A stretch of DNA of 64,000 bases from Phanerochaete sordida (GCA_019973155.2 BPQB01000006.1:62001-126000), one strand, 5' to 3'; counted from the first letter of the stretch, positions 34,866 to 48,201 are shown. Numbers and translations: made by a program. The notes: generated by a model from the letters alone, not told the origin.

Positions 34866-36395
34866 GGTAGCCTGCGATGAGAGGGACAGAATGGTGGGTG
34901 AGGGCGGTTCGAGAAACGGTGCATCGAGCTTATAGCCGGAGAGGCTACACAGCATAACTCTTCCATGCCCGTCCCTTTCATGTCTGCCTGGTAACAAGGT
35001 AGCTGCCAGAATGTAAAACACGCCCATGATAGCAACGGACGAACAGTACTACCGATATCCCGCGCTAGGAATTGCAAAACCAATTCGATCGAGAGCTATC
35101 GCAATATAGCGTCGGCAGTGAAGCAAGGTTTATGATGTATGTGCAGCAGTACAAAACAAGGCATAAGGGCTTGCGCCCCACATGTTCCTGCTGCACTTCC
35201 AGGGATGGATGAGGCAAGGGAGACGAAGGTTCCGCGACCGATGCCTATGGGTGCACCCCGGTTCAGAAATCGTTAGGCAGTCGCCTCGATATATCCCCGT
35301 GGTGCTGAGTTTCACATCCGAGCGTGGTACAGCCACACGACTGAGGACGCTCTTCTGGGACCAATCCTCAGCGGCGCACAGCTTCGAGCAAAGATATAAA
35401 TCGATCCCGCGCTTACGCTTTCCGCCAGAGTGCTACTGCTTCCACCAGCATGTTGCAGCGCAGTGGCATGCGCACGCTCTCAAGCCGCAGGGTGAGCTTC
35501 TAAGATGGGTTGAGGCGATCAACGCGGAGGATGTTAGCTACAGGGTGTATGCTCTGTGAGGAAGGACATTGAGGTCCCTATATTGTGCGACCAACAATGC
35601 AGGATGAAAGACAAGCTAAATGAAAACACAGAGGACCATGATACTGACTTTTCAAAAAGCAGGACACTCTTTCTGGATTGGACAATACGCTGACGAGCCC
35701 GAAGTAGCCCGGCTCACTATGTGGCAACGTCGTCACTGCGCATCATCTCGTTTTCCCCAACGAGATACGTATCTGAGCAATAAATCTGCGGAAGCGTCGC
35801 ATACATGACAACAAGCATCTTAACATATCTATCTAGATTGATTTTCAGACTTGGCTGCACATGCTCGGGGAAACCGGTGTTCCTCTGTAAATGTGCGCTG
35901 CGGTGAGACAGAGATGGTCCGTGACGACTTGTAACTGCGGCCCGCGTACATACCGAGACGACCTGTAACTACGGGCCGACGTGTCCCAAGACATTTGTAG
36001 TGTACGTAAGGCCTCGGAAATCGGTAGCGACCGCCAGCGTGTTTGCACTTGGCTGACCTACTTCTCCCAGCTCGATCCCGATCGATTACAAGGGGGACTA
36101 TGGTGTCGGGTGCAGACGCATGGACAACCTCCATACATGCACTTCTACCTCGCTCCGCGCATCTACTCGGATTTTGAAACCTGCAGGACATGCTCCCAAC
36201 CAAGCATCTCGTAGGGTTGCAACGGGTACAGAAGATGGTCCCTACAGCTATGACAGCTCACCCAGGGTTCCCGCAGGCACCTAACAAAGTTCACATGATA
36301 GTCTATCGGACTCGGAGTGATTAGGACTGCCATTGTGCGCAATGGGCAATTTTCGTCGCAATCTAGGAGCAGCTATATTGTGGTCTGATTGTACA
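34866..36395. other. Intergenic, no supported gene
   Basis: About 1.5 kb. An open frame at 35182-35559 has no recognisable domain or intron links. An imperfect short tandem duplication (ACGACyTGTAACTrCGG) occurs at about 35924 and 35962. Otherwise nothing is supported. Confidence 0.4.
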
Positions 36396-37723
36396 CTATT
36401 GGCCTTGAAGAGGAGTTCTCACAAAATGAAGCTTTTCCGCGGTCACCACGTCTGAAAGGCGACTGCGGACTACTGCCTCCATGTCGTCATTCAGCGCTGC
36501 CGCTTCCCTCCAGCCAACTTCTCCAAGTACTGTGACACCAAAGCGCACGCTCTCGAGATTGACGAAGCGCTCGAGAGCGCGCGACAAGTCCTCCCATTCC
36601 ATCTTGTTGGTCCACCATCCCAGAGATACGTGAGGCGATGCAGAGTACCCCGCGTCAATCTGAACCTCAAAACCGATGGTGCGGGTCGACCGCGGAAGGC
36701 AGCGCAGCGCGTGATCCGTCAAGACCTTGCTGAATCGCTCGAGAAGGGTCTGGGTGGTGAAGACGAACGTGACGGACTCCACGCTCGCGAGTCGCGCGTA
36801 TAACGACCAATCCTCTGATGGTCAAATGAACATTTTAGACACATACGGTGCGACGTAGCTCAACAGAATGACGTACCAGGCTGTACCGCAGCATGAGGGC
36901 TGGGGCGAGCGAGAACTTCGAGTTTGAAGTGCTTCACGTTCTCTCTCTCGGGAACGGGCCAGAACGACTTCAAGAACTGCACGCCCCAGTTGTTCAGCTG
37001 GATCGTGTCCGTGACGCCCGCACTGAGCAGACCGGAGACGAGTGTCTTGATCTCGCGCTCGCTTGGCGTCGAGGGCTTCCAGATCGCGTCGTAGGGATAG
37101 AACGTTCCGACGCGCCATCCGCGGAGCATCTCGTAGAAGTGGCTCGGGACATATTTGCCATGTGATGAAGCATCGTACCCGCGCGCGTCGTAGTCCCGCC
37201 GAAGCTCTAGCCGATCGACGGGGACGTTCCGGAAAAACACCATCGTGCGGAAGATATCTACGAGGTGCGCAGCCTGGTGGCTGGGTGCGATGCGCAGAAG
37301 CCGGAGGCGGTCATAATCCCAGCAGTGCGGCAGGAGGGAGGAAGCCATATCCTCTTTGGGCTCGACTGCGCAGCGTTCGAGGACGATGGTGTGGAGGCGT
37401 GTCATTTTCCGTAGCAGGGCGACGAGGTGCTCGGGGTCGATGGCGAGGCGGGGAGGATATCCGTCTCTACCGCGAGACTTGCCCGCGCTGATGGTGAGGG
37501 TGACGATGATGGCCTTTAGTGTAGGGATGGCATCAAATACCTCCAGCGTGCCTTGCCTGTCCTCTCCGAAGTGACGCGGTCCGAGCGTAACGCTGCGGAA
37601 GAGGATCTCACGACAGGGGGCCACCCACGCAGATGCAACAACTGAACAAGCCTTCAAAGAGGCCTCATCTCGTGCTAGATTGGTCACAATGAGGGTGATG
37701 AGCTCCTGAGGGAGGACATTCAT
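36396..37723 (-). CDS. F-box-like domain protein (421 aa)
   Basis: Two exons, 37723-36877 and 36814-36396. The N-terminus (MNVLPQELITLIVTNLARDE followed by LKACSVVASAWVAPCREILF) has the F-box pattern: hydrophobic helix, Pro near the start, LKACS then W. F-box proteins usually bind Skp1 and bring substrates to SCF ubiquitin ligases; the rest of the chain would be the substrate-recognition part. The middle contains weakly leucine-rich stretches (LVALLRKMTRLHTIVLERC). A paralogue with the same intron lies at 60.8-62.1 kb; the pair is strongly similar along the whole length. Target unknown. Confidence 0.82.
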
Positions 37724-38653
37724 CTCTGTCGTTGAGTGTCGGGGCCTCCTGTTTACGCCGCAGGTTACCCTAGCTTGACACGGCGCCAGGTCAACAAAGA
37801 ATCCGCTGAGTACCGTCCAGTACGACTTACAGTGTTCCTATCCCAGTGTATTTCTTACAAAAGGTAGCGGCGTGTGTGTCGACTGTAGCAGGCCAAGGGA
37901 GTTGCCAGATCAGAGCCTCTATTTCTGCGAAAGCTGCAGTCTTGGTCACGTGATCGTTCCCACGATGCGAGACCCACGCGAGCCCGGCGCGCGTAAAATA
38001 TTCGAAGGAGACCACCCTGCACGATCACAAAATATTGAGATATAGGGTCGAGACATGACAGCCTATATAAGACCTCTCGAGCAACTTCCAAAGTCCCAGA
38101 ACGGCTCCTGGCGACTCCCGCCTTCGCGAAGATGAGTCCTCTCACGCTTCTTCAAACATAGTCGTCTCAGTGGCTGAGGTTCCTTGGCTTTCCCTCGGAG
38201 ATGATACAGACTGCGCTGCCCGGGTTGTCGTAAGAGAGGCTGACTCTGACTCTAGATTCTCGTCAACATCTTGCGCAGCGTTATCTGGCGTAGTCGTCAG
38301 CCTGTGTCCCAGTGGGCAACTGGTTCGAGATATCACGAACCTTCGATGATTTTTTCCCGTTCCTCTTCTATGGAATAGTGTCAGCGTATGTTTTATGTTT
38401 TGTATCGATGCGAACCTTCTCTGTCTTTCTGTCTGCCAAGTTCTGCAAAGGATAACTGTTTCAGTCAATGAAATCATGATTTGTTCATGAAGCGCACCCT
38501 CTGACCGCCGACGCTCTTCATCTACTAAGGTATGTGGATGTCAAATCTAGACTGCACGCATTACACAGCATGCATCTTACCTTTCCGCTTTGCCTCCCTC
38601 TGCTCCCCTGAATGGATTTATTTAGCCCAGCGGGACGACGCAGAACATAATCC
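37724..38653. other. Intergenic, no supported gene
   Basis: Promoter side of the F-box gene and 3' flank of the DUF6535 gene. Open frames on the minus strand (37855-38477) show no domain or conserved motif. Confidence 0.4.
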
Positions 38654-41600
38654 TCACGTACTACGCATACGCTCAACTCTGCGCTGCAGAAATTGAGGCT
38701 GTTCGTCTTGGGGCGCATTGAGATAATTCTTCAGGTCCTTCAAGTCAGTTTTCGTTCGGCGGCCAAGGCCGGTGTCGCCCGCCAATGCATCGTCGAGCTT
38801 CTGGACCAGTGCGCGGAGCTGCGCTGGCGCATGTCCCTCAAAAAGCTCCACAGCACTCTTCGCCCGGTCGTCACGCGGAGGAGAAGGAGCGGGAGCGGAG
38901 GATCCTGCGGGTTGGTCGTCCAAAACTCGAGCACGCTGGGACGGGCGGGCTGTTTCCTGCTGGTCGGGTCCTGCAGGGCTGGACGACGGACCTGGAGACC
39001 TCTTCCAACCGACCAGACGGCATGAAAATCTTGGTCCTCGGGGAGTCTGCACCACGACTTCAGAAGCCTGTGTACCCACAGATCGCACGGACACGGGGTC
39101 TGGGGCAGGAAGCATGCTGGTGGGCCACGGGAAGTCGGCGGCCTCTGGATCCCGGACCTTCGTTCCCTTCTTCACGGCGGTGTCTAGCGCAGCGCACATG
39201 TGTTCGAGGACTTGTCCGACATGGTCAGCCGTGGCACCGTGCTGGCGCGCGTTGGCGATGTCGCGGATCCACTCGTCCGCGGCCCAGACGAAGAGGTCGA
39301 ACCATCGCTGGTCGGCGAGGTTGTCAAGGGGATAGTGGAGGACGATGTACGAATAGGCCAGGCGGTGCGATCCCTCCTTCTCCAACTTCGGTCGCAGCCA
39401 GAGCCGTTTGTCGACCGGGACGAACAGTTCGAACAGAAGCTTGAATAGGGAGGTGTGAATGCCGTCGAAGAGGTCGACGTGGTCTAGAAGAGGATCGAGT
39501 ATTTTGATGAGCAAGTCCCTGCGCGTGCTCTGCCGGCCGCTCTGCCGCACGACCTGTGCATCCTTCTGCGAGCTCTTCCTTGCGTCCTCTTCGCCCTTCT
39601 GCTGCATGTTGAGTTGCGTGTCCTGCTGCTCGCCCTTCAACAGGTCTTCTGGGGCGTTCGGTGGGCTCTGCGTGCCCGTCTGAACGCTCTGTCCCTGATC
39701 GTTGCGTTGAGCGAAGAGATAGTCAGCAATCTCCCCGTCGCGCGCTGATAGGCTGTCAAGCCACTCCAGCTGCCGGTAGGAGCCCGCGTTTTTCGACTGG
39801 GCGACGCAGCTGAACTCGAGAACGTCGGAGAGTCGCACGTAGAACGCGGTGATCTCCTCCAAGGATAACTTGCTGGTCCACTCGTTGCTGGTCATCGCAA
39901 GCGAAACGAGCCTGTGGTAGATGTGGAAGTCCTCTCGGTTGGCCTTGAACAGTTGTGCAGGTAGGTATCGCAGCGCAGAGCGCGCCCAGTTGTGCGAATA
40001 CCAGGAGGTGCTCTGCTTCGATTCTGCAGAAGAACACCATAAGAACATACAGAATTATCAGAGGACAGCACCACTTACGAAGGATGCAAATGAGCTTCAT
40101 CTCTCGGTTAGCGTCGAACTCGATGAGCGCATAGTGGGTCATCAGGTCTACGAGGCTCGAGCGCAAGCCGGGGTATGCGCTGTCGAAGCACGTGCTGGCG
40201 TGGTGCTTGACGATGCTGTTGTACGTGGCGACAAGAATACCGAAACAGTCGCCGACGAAGCCCTCCCAAGCAGTCTGCCCGATGTAGTCGTCGACGAGCA
40301 GCACACAGTGGAACGTGCTGAGCGTCTCTGCGACACTGCGGTGCAGGAAGCGCAGGAGCCGCATCGCCGGCGCCCTGTCGTGGCCCTTGGCGGACTTGGG
40401 GACGGTGTCGAGCGTGAGCACGTCATCCGATAGCATCTCGGCGACGGCCATCTTGATGTCGGATGCGAGCACGAAGCCGCTCACGCGCAAGTGCGATAGC
40501 GTCGGCTTCTCGAGGAATGGACGCTCCGGGGGTACGTCGAAGTCGAGGGTGATGGGCTGTAACTCCTCTTCGTGCCCTGTGAGCTCGCTGGCGCTGTCAA
40601 GTTTGTAGACGGCGCGAATCTTGCGTATCATGCGTCCCGCGACGCTATTGCCGTCCGGTGGCTGGAGCGGCTTCGAACGCATCGCCTTGCGAAGAGAGAT
40701 GAATGAGCGCGAGGCCGCGCCTGCGCCGCCGTGCATGCGCGTGAGCAAATACCACAAGGAGAGACTCCTGAAGCCAGCGAGCAGCGCGATCTGGATGACG
40801 TGGCCGGGAAAATCGAGGTCCTTCAGAAGACGCTTCTTGAGGAATGCGACGTCGTCGTCTGCTAGTCGGTCCTTATGGATGGACTCGGCACATTGCGCGA
40901 ACTGATGTAGCATCTTGGGGTCCTCGGACTTGGCAGAAATCCAGGACAAGGCACGGAATAGTATGTCGGGTTCGCTGACGGTAGTGCTGATGGATGCGAG
41001 AACCTCGTCGACAGGCAAGGGGTGATTTGCTTTGACATCGTGCCCGCCCTGGAGAATATCGACCTGCATGTCATGCTCCGCCAGTAATACAATCGGAGCT
41101 TTGCCACGACGGCCAGTGATTGGATCGATGAGCTGGTCGATGCTCTTGCCGTCGAGGTCGCGATCTCTCCAGGAGTATTTGACGCCGTCTTCAAGCAGAG
41201 TCTTGTCATCTGCCTTGCTGTGTTGTGAAGGACTGTGCGAGGGAAGCAGCGACAGGCAGTCTGACGAAGATATTACTGCGGAGCACGCCTGCGAGAGCCT
41301 CGCGCCGGCTCGCACTGCGAACAGCTTGATATAACGGCATGTAGCGATGACAGCCCACGAGGTGGGGGAGCGATAAGGGCAGCACTTGAAGATGGTGGGA
41401 AGGAAGGTGAGGATGGCGAACAGGAGGAGGAAAAGGAAGACAGAGCTCGCGACGACAAGAGCGACAACAAGGTCGATCGACCACACGAAGACGACGAGGC
41501 CCGAGACAAAAAGAACGATGGCGAGCTCCAGGAAGGCAGGGATGACTGCCATGAGCGCACGCGCGTGCCACGCCTCCCAGGCCTCGAAACGGATTTGGCG

Positions 41601-42156
41601 AACGAGGACGTTCTCGCGAGGGGCGCTGGTGGGATTATTCCAGTTGAGGTACTCGCCAATCCACTGCTTCGCGAGAATACCGAGGAATGCGGAGCCGAGG
41701 CTGAGAAGCAGGCTCACGAACCAGAGGCTGTTGATCCAGCGTGCAGCGACGGTGGGCTTAAAGCCTTTCAAGAGGGGATTATGCGCGGCGAACACGACCT
41801 CGCCTTCGAGGTGGGACACGATGCGGGAAAGTAGCTCGGTCGACAGCTGCGTCGGGTTCGTTTGCAGGAGGCCGTATGCTGGTATAATGAAGGCGGTGAT
41901 GACAGCAGAGAAAAGGCCATCCTACGAGAAATTGTCAGTAGATATTCAGGAACGGCGACCATATTCGACGCACCAGAATCAACAAGTTGTCGATATCGTC
42001 GGAGTAGTTCTTCATCTGTTTCTCGTCATAGGTGTTGAAGTACTTCTCCACGGTGGGCCAACCGGGAGCACTAGTCTCATCAGACGATTTCTGCATGGGT
42101 GTGGGGTCAGTCGTAGACTCCCTCTCCGGTCACGGAATACGTACCTCATCGCTCAT
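38654..42156 (-). CDS. DUF6535 multi-pass membrane protein (1113 aa)
   Basis: Four exons: 42156-42145 (12 nt, MSDE), 42090-41974, 41921-40079 and 40023-38654; phases agree. I recognise the N-terminal DUF6535 domain of Agaricomycetes: GW..YFxxYD..MxxYxxDIDxLLIL, DGLFSAVITAF, ARWINSLWFVSLLLSLGSAF, LAKQWIxEYLxW and RQIRFEAW. Four hydrophobic segments fall at about residues 48-66, 105-128, 160-182 and 185-210. The remaining about 850 residues are mostly soluble, with CPYRSPTSW after the last membrane segment, a Gln/Lys/Asp-rich stretch and a Pro/Ser-rich tail. The donor of intron 3 is GTAAGT. Transcribed away from the PP4 gene. Cellular role unknown; an integral membrane protein with a large cytosolic part is inferred. 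Confidence 0.85.
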
Positions 42157-43365
42157 CTTAGAGACCCGCTGAGGTTGATCCACGTGTATGTGTACAAGTG
42201 CCGTCGAGCAGAAAACGTAGGGGTCGTATAAGCTGGAGCGAAGCGGGGAGTGAATGCAGCGACGAGTCTATACGTCTGAAATCCTTTGTACCGTGCTTGT
42301 GAATCTGGAGAAGCTGTTTCCTGGTGTTACGGTCTGTGCGCAGCCAACACGAGTCGCGAAGGCCAGGTTACAGTCAGGCGGGATGGAACCTCTGAGGATA
42401 CGTGAGCGAGACGGTTCAGCAACGTTCATGCCGAAATGAAACGCGGTGGCGTACCCGTGTTAGCTGCCGGGCTGCTTGGAGAAAGGGATGTCTAATGCAT
42501 CCAGCGTATCATTCGTCAAATGAGACTCGTGGTGAGACCCGTACTTAGCCAATTTCGGGTAGTAAAATTCCGATGGAGGGGTTGCGACCAGTTCTTGCAA
42601 GAGCACGCAACAACGGCGCGTACACAATGCACCGGCCGCGCCGACCAAAAGAAACACGCTGAACTCGAACCGTGACGAATCGAAGCGTAAGCATGGGAGA
42701 GAGTATAGACCCTTTCGCCAGAACCAGACTTATGGTGTCTGCTCGTGCTTAATTTCAGGCCAAGAGTGACATTCTGACAGGAGTGGAGATCTGAACGAGG
42801 CAAAAGACCCTTGTAAGCGCGTGGAAGAGTGTGTTCACGAAAAGAACTCACCACGAGCTTGGAGCAACAGACCAGAGAGCTCATGGGCTGCATCATCTGC
42901 GTATCGCAGTCGCATTACGGCTGTTGGTCGCTGCTGACTCTGGCACGGTGTCTCTGCGTCTGCAGGCACTGGCATGTTCAAGCTGAGGTTCATAAGGACG
43001 GTTTTATGCCTGATCCGCTTGTCCAATACAGTTCAACAAGAATAGAAAGATATGTTCTCGCATAGTGGCTTCAAACCGTCGTTTGTCGGCGAAAGGAAGC
43101 ATGGCGGGATGAAACGAGGAGGAAGAGCTGTCGCCGCGCACGCTGCAGCCTGCAGGGCGGCAGACGCTAGTGCACGTGACGGAACCCGACGCGTTCAAGC
43201 GTGAGCATGACGCGCGAGATGTTTTCTCCTTCTTCCACCATACTTTGTCTTCCTTATACATCGCATATCGTGTCTACCGCCCAAATATTGGCCATTTGAG
43301 TGTCCTGCACACTTCAGTAATATTCGTAGCCTGCTCCTTCCCGCAAAGTCGCTTTCAACTCCGCA
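42157..43365. other. Divergent intergenic region
   Basis: Lies between the start of the DUF6535 gene (minus) and the start of PP4 (plus), so it probably contains both promoters. Open frames at 42460-42896 on the minus strand have no domain. No obvious TATA box close to either start. Confidence 0.45.
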
Positions 43366-44589
43366 ATGCCCAGCGATCTGGACAGGTCGGTACGCACCCA
43401 GTTCTTTCACCAGCTCTCCACAGCTCACTGCATATCATGATAGACAGATAGAACAGCTCATACGCTGCGAGCCAATATCCGAAGAAGAAGTAAAGCGACT
43501 GTGTATCAAAGCGAGGGAGATTCTCATTGAGGAAGCGAACGTCCAAGTGGTGGACTCACCAGTCACGGTACGTCGGTAGCTATACTCTGATTATACACAT
43601 CTGACTTGGGTTTCAGATATGTGGTGACATACATGGCCAGTTTTGGGACATGATGGAATTATTCAAGGTCGGAGGACCATGCCCAGAAACCAACTACCTC
43701 TTCATGGGTGCGTCTCACGCTCTTCGCCCCTTACGGCCTGGCTAACGCTCCTATAGGCGACTTCGTCGACCGTGGATTCTACTCTGTCGAGACATTCCTG
43801 CTTCTCCTCGCGCTCAAGGTCCGCTACCCGGAGCGCATGACTCTCATCCGCGGAAACCACGAGTCGAGGCAAATAACACAAGTGTACGGCTTCTACGACG
43901 AGTGCCAGCGAAAATATGGTAGCAGCAACGTCTGGCGGTGGTGTTGCGAAGTCTTTGACTACCTCGCGCTCGGAGCAGTGGTGGATGGGCGGGTGTTCTG
44001 CGTGCACGGCGGACTGAGTCCAAACTTGCAGGGGATAGACCAGGTGCGTCCTACAGAGCTCTCTCGTCTACGCCGTCTTCTTACCCTCTCCTAGATCCGC
44101 GCAATCGACCGAAAACAAGAAGTACCGCACGACGGTCCCATGTGCGACCTGCTATGGTCAGACCCAGACGGTGCGTGCCCCCTTTTCCTGCCCACACGCC
44201 CACTCACACGACCGCAGACATCACGGGCTGGGGCCTATCTCCGCGCGGCGCAGGCTTCCTGTTCGGCGCGGACATCACGAAGGTCTTCGCACACCACAAC
44301 AACATCGACCTCATTGCACGCGCGCACCAGCTGGCCATGGAGGGCTTCAAGCTCATGTTCGACAATACCATCGTCACCGTGTGGAGCGCGCCGAACTACT
44401 GCTACCGCTGCGGGAACGTCGCAGCCGTCCTTGAGCTCGACGAGCATCTTGCACAGGAGTACAAGGTCTTCCAACATGCGCCGTCGGTGAGTCGACCCGG
44501 TCTCTGGTGAAACTTGGGCCCGACTGACACTCCTCCAGGATGTGAGGTCAATACCCGCGAAAAGACCTCCTGCAGACTATTTCCTATAG
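43366..44589 (+). CDS. pph3: Serine/threonine protein phosphatase PP4 catalytic subunit (305 aa)
   Basis: Seven exons: 43366-43385, 43444-43567, 43617-43707, 43757-44043, 44095-44170, 44218-44486, 44539-44589, total 305 residues, as expected for a PP2A-like catalytic subunit. Metal-binding and catalytic motifs are all present: GDIHG (51-55), GDFVDRG (79-85), GNHE (111-114), HGGLSP and RAHQ. Features specific to PP4 rather than PP2A or PP6 are [30 protein letters not shown], and a C-terminus PADYFL, the site of carboxyl methylation in this family. PP4 dephosphorylates DNA-damage checkpoint and repair substrates in nucleus and cytosol. Exon 1 has only 20 nt and uses an unusual GTCGGT donor, but gives the family N-terminus SDLDRQIEQL exactly. 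Confidence 0.93.
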
Positions 44590-44848
44590 TATGGCTTCGG
44601 TCTAAAACGTGTATCTCTAGGGTTTATATGATTGCTTCTGGGTGTATTGTCCCCAGGTGGAATGTATCCGTAGGTAATTCACCACGCGAGAAAGCAAGCT
44701 ACTCCGCTTCTTCACGACTGCTCTCGAACGTCCAGAACACCGATGACACCTAGGTAAAGAGCGGTCAAATCCAGGAGGGAATCATTTCATTCGTATATCC
44801 AAGCGTGAATGCATCCGATTAGTCGAACCATCTTTGCCCTCTCGCCCC

Positions 44849-47058
44849 TCAGTGCGAGACCCCGACACTCCCTTTCTCGTCGACAGACGCGCTCTCGCTC
44901 GACGCCTCCATGCGCTCGACGTTCGCGCGCGGGCCCTCGAACCAATACATGCCTCCGTAGCGCGGGAAGAAGAAGTACACGAGGCAGAGGATGATCCACC
45001 CGCCCGAGACGGCCGCGGTGTAGTTCATCGTGTCGGACGTGACGCTCGGCTCCGAGGGGAAGGAAACAACGACGATGTTGAACGCCTGCCACACCACGGC
45101 AACGATGCCCACGGGCAAGCCCTGCGCACATCCCATCAGCACTCCCGCTCGACACGACCAGCGAGGGAGACGCACCCAGGCACCGAGGTTGAACGGGCCC
45201 GCGGCCCACGGGCGGCCGCCGACGAAGCGCGCGATGATGGGGATCATGAACGCGAGGTACAGCCCGATGACGGGCAGGCTGAAGATCGCGTTGATGGCTG
45301 TCGGGCCCGCGAACGCGAGCAGGCCGAGCACGAACGCGACGAGCACGCTCGCCCACACGCACGTCACGGGCGTGCGCGTGTACGCGTTCATGCGGTAGAG
45401 CGCCCGCGAGAAGGGCAGCCCGCCGTCGCGCGCGAAGGCGAAGGTCTGGCGCGAGGTCGAGACGAGCTGACGGCGTGTTAGTGGGAAGAGAGATGTGAGG
45501 AGGGGGAGGGGCGTACGGCGCTCGTGCCCATCATGAACCTAGGAGGAAAGTCAGGACGCTGCAAGTAAACTTTATGGGCGTGAGGCTTACTGCGCGATAA
45601 CGACAAACGACCAGATGGCGAGCGTAGCCTTGGTACCGAAGCAATTGAAGAAGATCTGCATTTTGCTTGTATGAGCATGTTTGTCATGACCCGTTCCACG
45701 ACAATGCTGACCGCGGCCATAGGCTGTCCGATAGGGCTCGACAAGATACTCTCGGGGTCAGTGCCCATGTAGAACGCAAGCACGACGTTGAGGACTGTTG
45801 TTGCACGATTTCAGCACGCATATACCCATGTCTAGCGTCAACCAGCGACTCACCCCAGCCGAGGACACCGGCGATGCCAATGGCAGTGACGATCGCCCAG
45901 GGCACGGCGGTGCGCGCGTTCGAGACCTCCTCGCTGATGTGGATTGGGCCGTCAAAGCCACCTGTATATCGTCAGCAGCGCGTCAGTAGGAGTCGGAAGT
46001 GAGGCGCACCGATTGTCCAGAGAGGCGTCAGGAACCCGAGGATGAAGGCGAAGCCGTTCGGCCAGGACGTCACTGCAGCATCCGTAATCAGAGTGTTGAA
46101 AGGCAAGTATAACTCAACCAATACTCACGGTTGGCAAACTCGCCGAGGGCATAGCTCGCGGTGTTGTGGAACTCGTTCGGAGTGGCGGAGGGCACGGCGA
46201 TGATGATAACTAGGCAAAGCCTAAGAACAACTGAGCTCCGGAGTAGAATCAAGAAGGAGAGGAGCGTACAGGAGGTTGAGAATGGCATAGAAGCCCTGTA
46301 ACCGCGCGAGCACGCGTGTCGCAGTCGAGGCGATGAGGCCGTTGAGGACGAGCAGGGCCGCGTATGTGCCGCTTCAGACGCACGTCAGCTCGAGATGGCT
46401 GCGGTGATGACGCGGGTAACGTACAAAAGTTGGCCGTTCGTCGGGACGAAGGTCATGCCCGAGCCAATGCTCACCGCGGCCATGAGCTGCACGGCGCAGC
46501 CCCATATAATGGAGGCCACGCCGGCGATGTTGCCCATGGTGTTACAGTCTGCCATGGAATGAGCACATTAGAATGGACGGGCGGAGGAATAACTTGCATC
46601 CGACCAGCCACGACGTCAGCTTGCGCCAGCGCGGCGAGCTGTACTTGTACGTCCAGAAGTAGAGGCCGCCCGAGGTCGGCGCCGCCGAGGCGAGCTCACC
46701 CAGGGCGAGGGCGATGAACATCACGAAGAAGGCGACCACCGCCCACTGTGGGATTTTTGGATGTCAACCGGGGTTCGTGCGGCGAGGCAAGAATGGACGT
46801 ACACCCCAGACCATGGACACTGGGCCGCCGTTGGACAGGGAAAACGACAGCGTCGAGCTGCATAATCAGCAGAAGTCAGCGCAGAAATCGTATGGTGCCA
46901 CACGGGACCTACGCCATAGAAGGGAGCAGTCCAATGATGCTGAAGGCGATACCGAACGACTCCCATGGTGTGAACGCTCGCTTGAACTCCTGCTTGTAGC
47001 CAAGCTCGGCGAGAACGACCGAGTCCTTGGTCTCAACCGACTTCGTGTCTTCGGCCAT
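44849..47058 (-). CDS. APC-superfamily amino acid / GABA-type permease (523 aa)
   Basis: Thirteen exons assemble in phase into 523 residues. N-terminal FKRAFTPWESFGIAFSIIG, then ALGELASAAPTSGGLYFWTY, WLVGYCNTMGNIAGVASIIWG, PIHISEEVSNARTAVPWAI, SRQTFAFARDGGLPFSRALY and PFNLGAW are the standard blocks of fungal amino acid/choline/GABA permeases (AA_permease_2). About 12 membrane helices; substrate cannot be decided from sequence. Expected to import amino acids or GABA at the plasma membrane or vacuole. The intron after WLVG uses a T|GCAAGT donor (46597-46596): a GC-AG intron, needed to restore the conserved YCNT. Convergent with PP4, 259 bp apart. Confidence 0.9.
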
Positions 47059-48201
47059 ATTTGTTCGCGACTCTCGACGTCAGAGTTTGAGTGAAAGGCG
47101 GAGCGGGTCCAACCAGGAAGTTGGAGTTCTTTTGAGGGACGCCAGAGCGGAGCACGATACGAATCGAGATGGGTAGACGCATGACATCCCACTTCCTAAT
47201 GCAACCCTATCAGGTGTTCTCCGCTTCTGAGATGGCGAGTGGGGTTTATACACGATAGGACCACCGCAAGGCAAAGCCTCGTATCTGCGCGACGAAGTCG
47301 GGAGCGACATTCCCAGGAGGGCTGAGATAAGGCAGATTGTGAGAGAAATACTGCTCAACGTTCCGAGCGGAGACGAGCAGGTGACTGCTGCTGGACCGCA
47401 TATACGAGCTGCGATGCCTGGTATACGTCGGAATATTGCGGAGACATCGCTAAACAGCACGCTGGCCAACAGCGGCCGGCAGCTTAGCCCTGCTGGAAAA
47501 CGCTATCAACATATGGACGACGGGCGGAATAGCTACGAGCACTTACATGCTGCGATGTTAAAGACATCCTGGTCCGCAGTGCCCAGCGGATAGCCGCAAC
47601 TTCCGCCAGAACTGAGGAAGGTAGGCAAACCACACGACCGTCCGTCGAGAAGTTGATGCCTATATCGGCCCTGAAAAACGTCTGACTGCGGAGTGAACGA
47701 TAAGTAGGAGTGCTTCAGGGACCCAGGGCTTGAGTTAAATTTAAAAATGGGCGCGCCAGAGTCGTATGAGCTTGGAGGACGCGCATCGACCGTACAGGTA
47801 CCCCCAAGCGAAGCAACAGCACCAATCGAGCTGCGGAAGCGCATCGTCATCTTTTACGATGCAGACTGTATGCTTGTCGACCGCTGAAGTAGGAGAAGTA
47901 CAGGTAGGAAGATCCCAGCGAGAATCTGCCAAACTCCGAGGAAGAGGAGACCGCCATGCCAGCACGAGGTGATTGTCGAGTGAAAGCGTCAGCTCGCCAG
48001 CACGCGCTTCGCCAGTCCACATATAGAAACGGGCGCATCAATGCCGACGCGGGCTTGCCTCCTGATATAGACGACCCCGCCGCTCTACCCCAAATAACCG
48101 AGTTGCCGGCTCTGGGGTAAGACCATCCACCACTTGACCTCCATGTCGACAAATTCACGCTAGACGAAACCGAGACATATACTTCCTGCTCGCCTTCTAC
48201 C
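47059..48201. other. Divergent promoter region
   Basis: Separates the head-to-head permease (start 47058) and TMEM135-like (start 48202) genes. No coding exon is supported. A GGGCGCATCAATGCCGACGC stretch at 48027 faintly resembles the R2 core, about 175 bp upstream of the TMEM135-like ATG, but is too short to call a copy. Confidence 0.5.

Noticed and set aside
35182..35559. Possible flavin-monooxygenase or other enzyme exon
   Set aside because: The translated frame has no FAD or NADPH Gly-rich motif, no intron partners and no convincing family match.
38785..39444. Long plus-strand open frames opposite the DUF6535 exon
   Set aside because: They are antisense shadows of a GC-rich coding exon with codon periodicity on the other strand.
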